DNA from: Pseudomonas sp. HOU2 | GTDB lineage: Bacteria > Pseudomonadota > Gammaproteobacteria > Pseudomonadales > Pseudomonadaceae | DNA: 64,000 nt | Reading direction: 5' to 3' | Assembly (NCBI RefSeq): GCF_040729435.1 | Contig: NZ_CP160398.1 | Location: 2,108,001 to 2,172,000 of the forward strand | Shown: piece after piece, positions 27,152-40,959 of the stretch | Layout: every line of letters starts with the position of its first letter | Position numbering within the stretch: position 1 is the first letter of the stretch | The notes under the pieces: generated by a model | What the model saw: the letters and a program-made list of their open reading frames with translations, nothing else | Databases searched by the model: none | Told to the model about the DNA's origin: nothing | Position numbers and translations under genes: made by a program

Positions 27152-27252
27152 CGTTGTGGTCTGAAAGCCGTTTGGTTCGTCTGTAAAAAACAAGAAACAT
27201 CCCGCACCTCAAGACATTGAAGTGTCAGTTGACCCAAGGAGCTCCATCGCAA

Positions 27253-28569
27253 GTGCGTTACCCAGTCCGCTTCTCTCCGTTGTTCATTGCAATTGCCGCA
27301 ACGATTGCCCCCGCCGCCCATGCCGACGAAGCCGCCAAGGAAGGTTTCGTCGAAGGCTCGAGCCTCAACCTCAACGCCCGCAACTACTACATGAATCGCA
27401 ACCGTCTGCAACAGACGGACGACAACATCGAGTGGGGTCAGGGCTTTCTCGGGATCTTCCAGTCGGGCTACACCGAAGGCACGGTCGGCTTCGGCATCGA
27501 CGCCCACGCCATGCTCGGGCTGAAGCTCGACGGCGGCGGCGGTACCGATGGCTCAAGCATCCTGCCGATCAGCGATGGCAGCGGCAAAGCGCCGGGCTCG
27601 TTCTCGAGCGCGGGCGGCACGTTGAAGATGCGCGCGTTCGATACCGAGCTGAAGGCCGGTGACCTGTTCCTCACCAACCCGGTGATTGCCGGCGGTGAGT
27701 CGCGCATGCTGCCGCAGACCTTCCGTGGCGTCAGTCTGACCAATCACAGTTTCGACGGCTGGATGTTCGAAGGTGGCCAGGCCAGTTTCACCAAGCCGTA
27801 CAACCAGAGCGGTCGCCAGCGCATCGGCACGTCCTACGGCAAACTCGCCGAGGGCGACGAAAGCCGTCACCTTAACTGGGCCGGCGTGTCCTGGAGCGGC
27901 GTCGAAGGCCTGACCAGCAATCTGTACGCCGCCGAGCTGAAGGACATCTGGAACCAGTACTACTACGACCTCGACTACACCTGGCAGCTGAACGATCTGG
28001 TCAGCCTCAACCCGGGCCTGCACTTCTATCACACGCAGGACACCGGCGACGCGCTGCTGGGTAACATCGACAACAACACCTACAGCCTGCATTTCACCGT
28101 CGGCATCGGCAACCACAGCGTCACCGCTGCGTACCAGCGGGTCAACGGCAACACGCCGTTCGACTACATCAGCCAGGGCGACAGCGTTTACCTCGACAAC
28201 TCCCAGCAGTACTCGGACTTCAACGGCCCGAACGAGCGCTCGTGGAAGCTCAAGTACGCCTATGACTTCGCCGGTCTCGGTGTGCCGGGCCTGACGTCGG
28301 CGGTTTCCTATTCGCGTGGCACCGTGGACCTGACCAAGGTTGATCCGGACAGCAAAGGCTATGCCTCGTGGTACAGCGCTGACGGCCGTAATGCCAAGCA
28401 CTGGGAGCGTGACCTCGACCTGAAATACGTGGTGCAGAGCGGCCAGGCGAAAGACCTCGCGGTGCGCCTGCAGTGGGCGAGCAACCGGGGTGGGAACGGT
28501 TACGGCGCGATTGATACGGATACCGATGAATACCGTGTGATTGTCGACTACCCGATCAACGTCTTCTAA
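27253..28569 (+). CDS. OprD-family outer membrane porin
   Basis: A 438-residue protein. The GTG at 27253 follows AAGGAG by 11 nt and gives a clean signal peptide [20 protein letters not shown] ending AAHA. The mature part begins [20 protein letters not shown], the usual first strand of OprD/OpdX porins, and has alternating aromatic strands to the C-terminus ending YPINVF with a terminal Phe. OprD porins take up amino acids, dipeptides or aromatic acids. The substrate here is not deducible and no transporter gene is next to it. Confidence 0.93.
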   Translation: MRYPVRFSPLFIAIAATIAPAAHADEAAKEGFVEGSSLNLNARNYYMNRNRLQQTDDNIEWGQGFLGIFQSGYTEGTVGFGIDAHAMLGLKLDGGGGTDGSSILPISDGSGKAPGSFSSAGGTLKMRAFDTELKAGDLFLTNPVIAGGESRMLPQTFRGVSLTNHSFDGWMFEGGQASFTKPYNQSGRQRIGTSYGKLAEGDESRHLNWAGVSWSGVEGLTSNLYAAELKDIWNQYYYDLDYTWQLNDLVSLNPGLHFYHTQDTGDALLGNIDNNTYSLHFTVGIGNHSVTAAYQRVNGNTPFDYISQGDSVYLDNSQQYSDFNGPNERSWKLKYAYDFAGLGVPGLTSAVSYSRGTVDLTKVDPDSKGYASWYSADGRNAKHWERDLDLKYVVQSGQAKDLAVRLQWASNRGGNGYGAIDTDTDEYRVIVDYPINVF

Positions 28570-28604
28570 GATCACCTCAAGTCAGTCGCGACTGACACAG
28601 AACC

Positions 28605-28705
28605 TGTGGCGAGGGAGCTTGCTCCCGCTGGACTTGCGCAGCAGGCCCCTCCTCGAAAGCGAGGGGTCGCTGCGCAACCCGGCGGGAGCAAGCTCCCTCG
28701 CCACA
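28605..28705. repeat. Inverted REP pair, GGGAGCTTGCTCCC type
   Basis: TGTGGCGAGGGAGCTTGCTC and its inverted copy enclose a short GC-rich loop. Confidence 0.9.
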
Positions 28706-28763
28706 GATGGTTCCGTGTTTGTGCAACTACTCTTATAAGTCTCACCCCAACCGACAGCCCATC

Positions 28764-30272
28764 ATGATCGCGAGCCGTACCCCACCTCTGGCGGGCAAGA
28801 CCGGACGCCCCGAATTGCTGCTGATCTGCGGCAGTTCGCTGACCGTGATCGCGATTCTGTGCATCGTCACTTTTCTGCTGATTCGTGAGCACGCCAACGC
28901 TCAGGAATCGGCCACCCGCAGCGCCACCACCATCGCCCAGTTGATCGACGCCGACGTCCTGCGCACGGTCGAGTTGTATGACCTGACCTTGCAAGGCCTG
29001 ATCGCCGCCGCCCAGCGCGACGACTTGCGCGACGTCACCCCGCAGATCCGCCATCTGGCGCTGTTCGACCGCTCCACTACTGCGCGCTTCAAGGGCGACA
29101 TCCTGCTGCTCGACAAGCACGGCGATGTGGTCGCCGACTCGTCGCGGGTCGAACCCAAGCCGGGCAATTTCGCCGACCGCGATTACTTTCTCGCCCATGC
29201 CTTCAACCGCGATATCGGCATGTTTATCAGCCGCCCGTTCAAGACCCGCTGCGATTGCGACGACGCCAATCAATGGCGTATCAGCTTCAGTCGGCGGATC
29301 TCCTCCAACACCGGTGAGTTCGCAGGCGTGGCGGTGGCGTCGATGAAGCTCGACTACTTCGATCAACTGTTCAACAGCCTCGACATCGGCAAGGACAGCA
29401 CGCTGAACATCATCAACAGCGACGGCGTGCTGCTGGCGCAGAAGCCTTATCTGCAAAGCGACTCTATCGGCAAGAGTTTCGGCAACCGGCCCAACGTGGT
29501 GCGGATTCTCGGCGACAAGGATGGTAGCGGCAGTTTCACCAGCACCTCGAGCATGGATCATCAGCAACGGCTCTACACCTATTCGCGGGTCGGCAATCTG
29601 CCGTTGACAGTGATGGTCGCGCTCTCCAGTGATGAGGTGTTCGGCACCTGGCGCCGCACCGCGCTGTTGATCAGTGGCGCCACCGGCGTGCTGTGTGTCG
29701 GGCTGCTATGGCTGACCTGGCTGCTGGCCCGTGAGCTGCGCTTGCGCCAGCGCGCCGAACGCGAACTGGCGCAACTGGCCGCCACCGATGCGCTGACCGG
29801 CGTGGCCAACCGGCGGATGCTCGATCAGGCGCTGCGCCACGAATGGTTCCGCGCCCAGCGCTCGGGCAAGCCGCTGTCGGTGATGATGATCGATGCCGAT
29901 CACTTCAAGGCGTTCAACGACCGTCATGGGCATCAGGCCGGTGATCAGGCGCTGCGCGAACTGGCCAAGGTGATCACGGCGAACGTACGACGACCAGGGG
30001 ATCTGGTCGCCCGTTACGGCGGTGAAGAGTTTTCGGTGATCCTCGCCGAAACCGACAGCAGCGGCGCCGCACAGATTGCCGAGCATATCCGCCAGGCGGT
30101 CGAGCAAATGCCGAGGGTCGAGGGCGCGGACGTGGCGATGACCGTCAGTATCGGCATCAGCACCTGGACGGCAACGGTCGAGATGTCGCTTGAGCAACTG
30201 CTGTTTGCGGCGGACAAGGCGTTGTATCAGGCCAAAGAAGGGGGGCGCAATCGGGTGGTGGTGGCGGCCTGA
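28764..30272 (+). CDS. Diguanylate cyclase with periplasmic dCache-type sensor
   Basis: A 502-residue membrane protein. Helix 1 (LLLICGSSLTVIAILCIVTF) is followed by a periplasmic domain of about 250 residues with Cache-type features (KPGNFADRDYFLAHAFNRDI, FISRPFKTRC, RISFSRRIS), then helix 2 (ISGATGVLCVGLLWLTWLLA) and a GGDEF domain. The active site is RYGGEEFSVIL, and an I-site RPGD stands five residues ahead of it, so c-di-GMP product inhibition is expected. The periplasmic part has an unusual CDCDD cluster. The start at 28764 is chosen over an upstream in-frame start inside the REP. Confidence 0.92.
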   Translation: MIASRTPPLAGKTGRPELLLICGSSLTVIAILCIVTFLLIREHANAQESATRSATTIAQLIDADVLRTVELYDLTLQGLIAAAQRDDLRDVTPQIRHLALFDRSTTARFKGDILLLDKHGDVVADSSRVEPKPGNFADRDYFLAHAFNRDIGMFISRPFKTRCDCDDANQWRISFSRRISSNTGEFAGVAVASMKLDYFDQLFNSLDIGKDSTLNIINSDGVLLAQKPYLQSDSIGKSFGNRPNVVRILGDKDGSGSFTSTSSMDHQQRLYTYSRVGNLPLTVMVALSSDEVFGTWRRTALLISGATGVLCVGLLWLTWLLARELRLRQRAERELAQLAATDALTGVANRRMLDQALRHEWFRAQRSGKPLSVMMIDADHFKAFNDRHGHQAGDQALRELAKVITANVRRPGDLVARYGGEEFSVILAETDSSGAAQIAEHIRQAVEQMPRVEGADVAMTVSIGISTWTATVEMSLEQLLFAADKALYQAKEGGRNRVVVAA

Positions 30273-30294
30273 AACCTCGAGGTGCTGGCACTGG

Positions 30295-30392
30295 CCCAAT
30301 CGCTGGCAAGCCAGCTCCCACATGGGTATGTGGGGTGCTGCAGATTTGAGATCAACAAAGAACTTGTGGGAGCTGGCTTGCCAGCGATTGGG
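30295..30392. repeat. Inverted REP pair, GCTGGCAAGCCAGCTCC type
   Basis: CCCAATCGCTGGCAAGCCAG and the reverse complement lie between two convergent genes. Confidence 0.9.
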
Positions 30393-30423
30393 CCTGCCCA
30401 GGCAACACAAAAACCGCAGGCAT

Positions 30424-30450
30424 AAAAAAAGGCCATCCGAGGATGGCCTT
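30424..30450 (-). terminator. Terminator of lpxC
   Basis: The stem GGCCATCC/GGATGGCC with T7 on the minus strand lies 25 bp after the lpxC stop. It closes the dcw cluster. Confidence 0.9.
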
Positions 30451-30474
30451 CAAAAAACTAGAGAGGTTTTTTAC

Positions 30475-31422
<948 letters not shown>

Positions 31423-31438
31423 TCAACAAAGGCTGGCG

Positions 31439-31468
31439 ATAATAGCAGACCGAGCCTTTGCTGAACAC
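31439..31468 (-). promoter_or_regulatory. Candidate sigma70 promoter of lpxC
   Basis: On the minus strand a good -10 TATTAT (31439-31444) is preceded at about 17 bp by a weak -35 (TGTTCA). It lies in the 112-bp gap between ftsZ and lpxC. Confidence 0.45.
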
Positions 31469-31498
31469 CAATCACCGTCATAGCCCTGATACATTCCA

Positions 31499-32695
31499 TC
31501 AATCGGCCTGACGACGCAGGAATGCCGGGATGTCCAGGTAATCCAGATCGTCCTGCGGGTTCATCTTCGCGGCAGTCGCAGCACCGGCCTGAGCCTGGTT
31601 GCGCATGACGGTCGGACGGTCCAGGTCACGGTAGTTCACCGCCGGAGCTTCCTGACGCGCAGGAGCCGGTTGTTGCACCTGAGCGGAAGCCATGGAGGTG
31701 TGAACGGTGTTGTCGATGACCTTCACAGGCTTCTCGATTTTCGCGCCCAGACCGGTGGCAACCACGGTGACGTGCAGTTCGTCGCGCATGTCCGGATCGA
31801 TAACGGTACCGACCTTGACCATTGCGTGCTCGGAAGCGAAGGCTTCGATGATGCTACCCACGTCGGAGTACTCACCCAGGGACAGGTCGGGACCTGCGGT
31901 GATGTTCACCAGGATGCCGCGTGCGCCTTGCAGGTTCACGTCTTCCAGCAGCGGGTTGCGGATGGCCGCTTCGGTTGCTTCACGTGCACGGTTCGGACCG
32001 CTGGCGCAGCCAGTGCCCATCATCGCCATGCCCATTTCGCTCATCACGGTACGCACGTCGGCGAAGTCGACGTTGATCATGCCCGGACGCTTGATGATGT
32101 CGGAGATACCGCGAACGGCACCGGCCAGTACGTCGTCAGCCTTGGCGAAAGCCGACAGCAGGCTGGCGTCTTTACCGAGGATGGTCAGCAGCTTCTCGTT
32201 GGGAATGGTGATCAACGAGTCGACGCTTTCGGAGAGCATGCGGATGCCTTCGTCGGCGATCTGCATACGCTTGCGGCCTTCGAACGGGAACGGACGGGTC
32301 ACGACCGCAACGGTCAGGATGCCCATTTCCTTGGCCACTTCGGCGATGATCGGTGCAGCACCGGTACCGGTACCGCCGCCCATGCCAGTGGTGATGAACA
32401 CCATGTTGGTGCCCTGCAGGACTTCGGCAATGCGCTCACGGTCTTCGAGAGCGGCCTGACGACCTACTTCAGGGTTGGCGCCGGCGCCGAGACCTTTGGT
32501 CACGCCGGTGCCCAGTTGCAGGATGGTGCGCGCGCCGATGTTTTTCAGCGCTTGAGCATCAGTGTTGGCGCAGATGAATTCGACGCCTTCGATGTTGCTC
32601 TTGACCATGTGGTTGACAGCGTTGCCGCCGCCACCGCCAACACCGATAACTTTGATTACCGGGCTTGCGGGGATGTTGTCTACGAGTTCGAACAT
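31499..32695 (-). CDS. ftsZ: Cell division protein FtsZ
   Basis: A 398-residue tubulin-like GTPase that forms the Z-ring. The GTP-binding tubulin signature MGGGTGTGAAPIIAEVAKEM lies at about residues 104-123, and the T7 synergy loop region NVDFADVRTVMSEMG is present. After a variable Pro/Gln linker, the C-terminal peptide LDYLDIPAFLRRQAD binds FtsA and ZipA. The leader to ftsA is 68 bp. Confidence 0.99.
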   Translation of the reverse strand: MFELVDNIPASPVIKVIGVGGGGGNAVNHMVKSNIEGVEFICANTDAQALKNIGARTILQLGTGVTKGLGAGANPEVGRQAALEDRERIAEVLQGTNMVFITTGMGGGTGTGAAPIIAEVAKEMGILTVAVVTRPFPFEGRKRMQIADEGIRMLSESVDSLITIPNEKLLTILGKDASLLSAFAKADDVLAGAVRGISDIIKRPGMINVDFADVRTVMSEMGMAMMGTGCASGPNRAREATEAAIRNPLLEDVNLQGARGILVNITAGPDLSLGEYSDVGSIIEAFASEHAMVKVGTVIDPDMRDELHVTVVATGLGAKIEKPVKVIDNTVHTSMASAQVQQPAPARQEAPAVNYRDLDRPTVMRNQAQAGAATAAKMNPQDDLDYLDIPAFLRRQAD

Positions 32696-32763
32696 TTTCC
32701 CTCTCCTTACATTCTCTAGTTTTTTCGCCTACTGCATTTTTGTTGCGGTGTTGCGGTAAAGCG

Positions 32764-34023
32764 TTAGAAGTTGCCTTGAACCCACTTCTTCAATCGGTCC
32801 AGCAACGGCGCCTGTGGCTCATCGTTGCTGTAGCTGTCGCGGCTGCCGATGCCCGAGAACGAGATCCCGTCGGACTGCTTCTGCAGGCCGTACATCAACA
32901 AGCCCACGCCAGTGGAATAAATCGGGTTACGCACCACGTCATCCAGGCCCTTCACGCCATGCGGCACGCCCAGGCGCACCGGCATGTGGAAGATTTCTTC
33001 AGCCAGTTCGGTGGCACCTTCCATCTTCGACGTACCGCCGGTCAGGACGATGCCCGCCGGGATCAGGTCTTCGTAGCCGCTGCGACGCAGCTCGGCCTGA
33101 ATCAGGGTGAACAGCTCGTCGTAACGCGGCTCGACCACTTCGGCCAGGGCCTGACGCGACAGTTCGCGCGGTGGACGGTCGCCAACGCTCGGCACCTTGA
33201 TGGTTTCGCCGGCACCGGCCAGTTTGGCCAGGGCGCAGGCGTAGCGGATCTTGATCTCTTCGGCGTACTGGGTCGGGGTGCGCAACGCCATGGCGATGTC
33301 GTTGGTCACCTGATCACCGGCAATCGGGATCACCGCAGTGTGGCGGATCGCGCCTTCGGTGAAGATCGCAATGTCGGTGGTGCCGCCGCCGATGTCGACC
33401 AGGCACACGCCCAGCTCTTTTTCGTCGTCGGTCAGTACCGAGTAGGCCGAGGCCAGTTGCTCGAGAATGATGTCGTCGATTTCCAGACCGCAGCGACGCA
33501 CGCATTTTTCAATGTTCTGTGCAGCGTTGACGGCGCAGGTGACCACGTGAACCTTGGCTTCCAGACGCACGCCGGACATGCCCAGAGGCTCGCGGACGCC
33601 TTCCTGGTTATCGATCACGTAATCCTGCGGCAGGGTGTGCAGCACGCGCTGGTCAGCCGGGATCGCCACGGCCTGGGCGGCGTCAAGTACGCGCTCCAGG
33701 TCAGCCGAGCTCACTTCGCGGTCACGAATCGCCACGATGCCGTGGGAGTTCAGGCTGCGGATGTGATTGCCGGCCACGCCGACGAACGCCGAGTGAATGC
33801 GGCAGCCCGCCATCAGTTGGGCTTCTTCGATCGCGCGCTGGATCGATTGCACGGTCGACTCGATGTTCACCACCACGCCCTTCTTCAGGCCGCGGGACGG
33901 GTGAGTACCGATACCGACGATTTCCAGCGTGCCGTCGTCCGCGACCTCGCCTACCAGCGCCACCACCTTGGAGGTGCCGATATCCAGACCGACGATCATT
34001 TTGCCGCTTTGCACGTTTGCCAT
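32764..34023 (-). CDS. ftsA: Cell division protein FtsA
   Basis: A 419-residue actin-like ATPase that tethers FtsZ to the membrane. Phosphate loops are GLDIGTSKVVALVGE (N-terminus) and CLVDIGGGTTDIAIF. The adenosine loop is GIVLTGGTSKMEG. A C-terminal amphipathic helix (LDRLKKWVQGNF) serves as membrane anchor. It lies 15 bp after ftsQ. Confidence 0.98.
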   Translation of the reverse strand: MANVQSGKMIVGLDIGTSKVVALVGEVADDGTLEIVGIGTHPSRGLKKGVVVNIESTVQSIQRAIEEAQLMAGCRIHSAFVGVAGNHIRSLNSHGIVAIRDREVSSADLERVLDAAQAVAIPADQRVLHTLPQDYVIDNQEGVREPLGMSGVRLEAKVHVVTCAVNAAQNIEKCVRRCGLEIDDIILEQLASAYSVLTDDEKELGVCLVDIGGGTTDIAIFTEGAIRHTAVIPIAGDQVTNDIAMALRTPTQYAEEIKIRYACALAKLAGAGETIKVPSVGDRPPRELSRQALAEVVEPRYDELFTLIQAELRRSGYEDLIPAGIVLTGGTSKMEGATELAEEIFHMPVRLGVPHGVKGLDDVVRNPIYSTGVGLLMYGLQKQSDGISFSGIGSRDSYSNDEPQAPLLDRLKKWVQGNF

Positions 34024-34038
34024 GGGTCCTGCCTCTTC

Positions 34039-34905
34039 TTAATTCTTTGCGACAGCGGGTTTGTCTGTCGTCGGCGCTACAGGTTCCCGCCAGCCAACGG
34101 CGAGGCCGTTGGCGTAGCGCAGATCGATGCGCGCAATGTTCGTAATCTGGTCTTTAAGCGTCTTGTCATAGATGGCAATGAAGCGGCGCATCTTTTCCAC
34201 CAGGTTGCCGCGTCCCAGCAGCAACTCGATGCCGGGGCCGGAGCTGCCGGCACCGGTGGTCAGGAACCAGCTGCCACGTTCACGCAGTTCCAGGCGCGCG
34301 ATCGAGAAGCCCAGCGGCCGGAGCATCTGGCTCAGCACCTGATACTGCTGCATCACTTGCTGCTGGGCCCGTTGTGGGCCGAACAGCTGTGGCAGGTGTT
34401 CGTAGTTCGCCAACTCCTTTGGCGTGAAGGCCTGACCCTGGTTGTTGAGCAGCGACTCGTCGCCCCAACGGGCCACGGGCAGTTGCTCTTCGAGGCGGAT
34501 CACCACCTGATCCGGCCACACCCGGCGTACTTCGGCGTGGGCGATCCAGGGCATCTGCTCAAGTTCGGTACGCATGCTGGCCAGATCAATGGTGAAGAAG
34601 CTCGACGCCACGTACGGGGCGATTCGCTGCTGCACCGCTTGCTGACTGATGTAGCTCAGGTCGCCCTGCACGGCGATCTTGGTGATCGGCCGGTCGGCGT
34701 ACGGCAGCAAACGCTGCGCGCCTTCGTAGGTGCCGAACCCGAGCGCCACCAGCAGCACCGGCCAGAACAGGCTTTTCAGAAAGCCGAAATTGGCTTTCGG
34801 CAGGCGCGCGGACATCGGCTCTTTGGCCACCATTCGGCTGGCACCCCGCGGCACCGGCTTGCGGCCGGGTGCGGGTGGCTGATGTCTGAGATGAGCGCCT
34901 TGCAT
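34039..34905 (-). CDS. ftsQ: Cell division protein FtsQ
   Basis: A 288-residue bitopic membrane protein that bridges early and late divisome proteins with FtsB and FtsL. The cytoplasmic N-terminus is basic and the helix is [26 protein letters not shown] domain follows ([20 protein letters not shown] to [20 protein letters not shown]), then the beta domain. The start at 34905, 4 bp after the ddlB stop, is preferred over an earlier in-frame ATG inside ddlB. Confidence 0.95.
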   Translation of the reverse strand: MQGAHLRHQPPAPGRKPVPRGASRMVAKEPMSARLPKANFGFLKSLFWPVLLVALGFGTYEGAQRLLPYADRPITKIAVQGDLSYISQQAVQQRIAPYVASSFFTIDLASMRTELEQMPWIAHAEVRRVWPDQVVIRLEEQLPVARWGDESLLNNQGQAFTPKELANYEHLPQLFGPQRAQQQVMQQYQVLSQMLRPLGFSIARLELRERGSWFLTTGAGSSGPGIELLLGRGNLVEKMRRFIAIYDKTLKDQITNIARIDLRYANGLAVGWREPVAPTTDKPAVAKN

Positions 34906-34909
34906 GGTC

Positions 34910-37333
<2,424 letters not shown>

Positions 37334-37341
<8 letters not shown>

Positions 37342-38404
37342 GGGCCACCTCCAGGCAGGTATCGACCACGCTACGGGTGGCATCGGGTTTGGCCAGACGG
37401 CGGGCCGCTTGGGCCATTTCTTCGAGTCGTTGCGGTTGCATCAAGACCTCTGTCAGGCGCGCGGCAAGGTCCGCGGCACCAGTCGTTCTTTGTGGCATCA
37501 CGAAGGCTGCGCCTTCACGGGCCAAATAATCGGCGTTGCGGGTCTGGTGATCGTCGATCGCGTGGGGCAAAGGCACCAGCATCGAGGGCAGACCAACGGC
37601 AGCCAGCTCACTGATGGTCAGCGCGCCAGCGCGGCACACCACCAGGTCAGCCCAGCCATAGGCCTGGGCCATGTCTTTGATGAACGGCTGCACCTGCGCA
37701 TCCACGCCGGCAGCGCGATAGCGCTCTGCAGTCACTTCATCGTGGTTTTTGCCGGCCTGATGAAACACTTCCGGACGCAAATCGGCAGGGACTTGCGCCA
37801 GGGCTTCAGGCAGCAACTTGTTCAACGGTTCTGCGCCCAGGCTTCCGCCGAGGATCAGCAAACGCGCTTTGCGGCCGGCCAGAGCCGGTCGCGATGTTTC
37901 GCGGAACAGCTCGCTGCGCACCGGGTTTCCGGTGGTACGGCGGGTGTCCGACAGAGTAAAGGTGTCGGGGAACGCTTCACACACCCGGGCGGCGAACGGC
38001 ACCAGCAACCGATTGGCGGTGCCGGCCACGGCGTTCTGCTCGTGAACGATCACCGGCACACCAGCCAGTTTCGCGGCAATCCCGCCAGGCCCGGTCACAT
38101 AACCACCGAAGCCGACCACGCAGACCGGACGCAGCTTGCGAATCACCGCCCGCGCCTGCCACACCGACTTGAGCAACATGAACGGTGCCTTGAGCAGCGA
38201 CAGCTTGCCCTTGCCACGCAACCCGGTGGCATTGATGCGGTGCAGTTCAAGACCGGCAGCCGGCACCAGTTCGTTTTCGATCCCGCGTGGCGTGCCGAGC
38301 CAGTGCACGGTGTAGCCGCGCGCCTGGAATTCGCGGGCACAGGACAGCGCCGGGAACACGTGGCCGCCGGTGCCGCCGGCCATGATCAATACGTTAGCGC
38401 CCAT
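37334..38404 (-). CDS. murG: Lipid II synthase, UDP-GlcNAc transferase MurG
   Basis: A 356-residue GT-B glycosyltransferase adding GlcNAc to lipid I at the inner face of the membrane. G-loops are [20 protein letters not shown] and [17 protein letters not shown]. The donor site region includes [20 protein letters not shown]. The start at 38404 overlaps ftsW by 11 bp. The earlier in-frame ATG lies within ftsW. Confidence 0.98.
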
Positions 38405-39611
38405 GGTTCGGCTCCTCGGCGAAGTCGCTCTCATGGAACTCCATCTCTTCACTGCCCAGGTGGGTCCGACTCTCCCACTCGATCCTCAGCAACAAGCCGA
38501 GGCAGGCGCAGCAGATCACCAGGGAACTGCCGCCATAACTGAGGAACGGCAGGGTCAGGCCCTTGGTCGGCAGCAGGCCGACGTTCACCCCGATGTTGAT
38601 CAGGAACTGACCGATCCACAGGAACGACAGACCGTAAGCCACATAAGCAGCGAAGAACTGCTTGGCTTTTTCCGCCCACAAACCGATGTACATGCCACGG
38701 ATACACACGAACACGAACAGCGCGACGGTGCACAGCGAACCGACGGCGCCCAGCTCTTCGGCCAGCACCGAGAACACGAAGTCGGTGTGCGCTTCCGGCA
38801 GGTAGAACTGTTTCTGCACGCTGTTGCCGAGGCCAACGCCCAGCCACTCACCGCGACCGAAGGCGATCAATGCCTGCGACAACTGGTAACCGGCGCCGAA
38901 CTGGTCAGCCCACGGGTCGGCGAAGTTGGTCAGACGCGCCATCCGGTACGGCTGCATCTGAATCAGCAAGACCACGGCCCCGACTGCCAGCACCACCATC
39001 AGCGAGAAGCGGAACAACCCGACTCCGCCGAGAAACAGCATCGCCGCCGCAGCCCCCATCATTACCACGGTGGCACCGAAGTCCGGCTCCATCAGCAACA
39101 GGCCCGCCATCGGCAGCAGCACGATGAACGGCTTGAAGAAGCCCATCCAGCTCTCGCGCACTTCTTTCTGCCGACGTACCAGATAACCGGCGAGGTAGAT
39201 CACCACAAACACCTTGGCGATCTCGGACGGCTGCACGTTAAAGAAGCTGAAACCGATCCAGCGCATCGACCCGTTCACTTCACGGCCGATCCCCGGGACG
39301 ATCACCATCACCAGCAGACCGAATGCGCCGATCAGCATCATCCAGCCCAGACGCTGCCAGGTGGCGATCGGAATCATCATGGTGATGATGCACGCGCCCA
39401 AGCCCAGCGCCACGTAGATCAGGTGGCGAATCATGTAGTACAGCGCGCTGCCCGACTGCGCCGCCGCCACTTCGGTGGAGGCCGAGGCGATCATGATCAG
39501 GCCCAGGCCCAGCAGTGCCAGGCAACCGGCGAGCATCGGGAAGTCGAGGTCGATGCCACGGCCGGTGATGATCGGCGACGGGTACGGCTTGATGATATTG
39601 CGCAGGCTCAT
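38394..39611 (-). CDS. ftsW: Septal peptidoglycan polymerase FtsW (SEDS)
   Basis: A 405-residue SEDS glycosyltransferase with ten membrane segments that works with FtsI. Conserved features include PSEIAKVFVVIYLAGYLVRR, LLLMEPDFGATVV (the catalytic Asp region) and LPFLSYGGSSLV. It overlaps murD by 4 bp. Confidence 0.97.
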   Translation of the reverse strand: MSLRNIIKPYPSPIITGRGIDLDFPMLAGCLALLGLGLIMIASASTEVAAAQSGSALYYMIRHLIYVALGLGACIITMMIPIATWQRLGWMMLIGAFGLLVMVIVPGIGREVNGSMRWIGFSFFNVQPSEIAKVFVVIYLAGYLVRRQKEVRESWMGFFKPFIVLLPMAGLLLMEPDFGATVVMMGAAAAMLFLGGVGLFRFSLMVVLAVGAVVLLIQMQPYRMARLTNFADPWADQFGAGYQLSQALIAFGRGEWLGVGLGNSVQKQFYLPEAHTDFVFSVLAEELGAVGSLCTVALFVFVCIRGMYIGLWAEKAKQFFAAYVAYGLSFLWIGQFLINIGVNVGLLPTKGLTLPFLSYGGSSLVICCACLGLLLRIEWESRTHLGSEEMEFHESDFAEEPNHGR

Positions 39612-40954
39612 GCCAGATCCTCCACGGCGCGGACGAACTGGTGACCACGGTCTTCGTAATTCTTGAACATGTCGAAACTGGCGCAGGCCGGCGACAGCAG
39701 CACCACGTCACCCGGTTGGGCGACCGCGCGGCATTGCGCAACGGCGTCGACCAGCGAGGTCGCGCGAATCAGCGGCACGGCGTCACCGATGGCCTCGCCG
39801 ATCTTGTCGGAGTCGCGGCCCATCAGGATCACGGCGCGGCAGTTGGCCGCCACCGGATCGCGCAAATCGTTGAACTCGGCACCCTTGCCATCGCCGCCGG
39901 CAATCAGCACGACTTTGCCGTCGATATCCGCACCCAGGCCTTCGATGGCAGCCAGAGCGGCGCCGACGTTGGTGGCCTTGGAATCGTTGTAGTAACCGAC
40001 GCCGTCGAGATCACGCAGCCACTGGCAGCGGTGTTCGAGGCCGGTGAAGTTGCGCAGGGCATCAAGCATGGCGTCGAACGGCAGGCCGACCGCATGCCCC
40101 AGCGCCAGCGCCGCGAGGGCGTTCGCCTGGTTATGCGCGCCACGCACTTTCAGTTCGCGCACCGGCATCAGGTTCTGGAATTCGAAGGCCAGGTATTTCT
40201 CGCCGTCTTCTTCGCGCAGGCCGAAAGCCTTGAAATCCGGTTTGTTCAAGCCGAAGGTCCAGCACGGCTGGCCCTCGCCGATCAGCGGACGGCTGAGTGC
40301 GTCCTGACGGTTGACCACGAACTGCTTGGCGCCACGGAAGATCCGGTGCTTGGCCAGGTGATACGCCGGCAGGCCGCTGTAGCGGTCCATGTGGTCTTCG
40401 CTGATGTTGAGCACGGTGGCCACTTCAGCGTTGAGCTGGTCGGTGGTTTCCAGCTGGAAGCTCGACAGCTCCATCACGTACAGCTCGACGTCATCGCTGA
40501 GCAATTCCAGCGCTGGCGTACCGAGGTTGCCGCCGACCGCGACGCGTTTGCCGGCCGCAGCCGCCATCTCGCCGACCAGAGTGGTGACGGTGCTTTTCGC
40601 GTTGGAACCGGTGATGGCCACGATCGGCGCCCGCGCGTTACGCGCGAACAGCTCGATATCGCCGGCCATTTTCACGCCACGGGCGGCAGCGGCTTGCAGG
40701 GCCGGGGTCGCCAGCGCCAGGCCGGGGCTCACGTAAAGCTCGTCGGCACGGCACAGGAATTCGACGTCCAGCTCGCCACAACGCACTTCCACGTGCGGAT
40801 AGTCACGCTTGAGCGTGGCCAGTTCCGGTGGATTGTCCCGCGTATCGGCGACGGCAAACGACACGCCCCGGTTCGCCAGGAAGCGAACCAGGGACATGCC
40901 GCTCTTGCCGAGGCCGACAACGATGCGGAAGTGGTCAGAAGCGATCAGAGACAC
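39608..40954 (-). CDS. murD: UDP-N-acetylmuramoyl-L-alanine--D-glutamate ligase
   Basis: A 448-residue Mur ligase adding D-Glu. The N-terminal fold is VGLGKSGMSLVRFLANRG. The ATP loop is GSNAKSTVTTLVG, a variant of the usual G-T/S-N-G-K-S/T loop with Ala in the fourth place. NDSKATNVGAALAAIEGL is the conserved C-terminal segment. It starts 5 bp after mraY. Confidence 0.97.
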   Translation of the reverse strand: MSLIASDHFRIVVGLGKSGMSLVRFLANRGVSFAVADTRDNPPELATLKRDYPHVEVRCGELDVEFLCRADELYVSPGLALATPALQAAAARGVKMAGDIELFARNARAPIVAITGSNAKSTVTTLVGEMAAAAGKRVAVGGNLGTPALELLSDDVELYVMELSSFQLETTDQLNAEVATVLNISEDHMDRYSGLPAYHLAKHRIFRGAKQFVVNRQDALSRPLIGEGQPCWTFGLNKPDFKAFGLREEDGEKYLAFEFQNLMPVRELKVRGAHNQANALAALALGHAVGLPFDAMLDALRNFTGLEHRCQWLRDLDGVGYYNDSKATNVGAALAAIEGLGADIDGKVVLIAGGDGKGAEFNDLRDPVAANCRAVILMGRDSDKIGEAIGDAVPLIRATSLVDAVAQCRAVAQPGDVVLLSPACASFDMFKNYEDRGHQFVRAVEDLA

Positions 40955-40959
40955 TCGTT

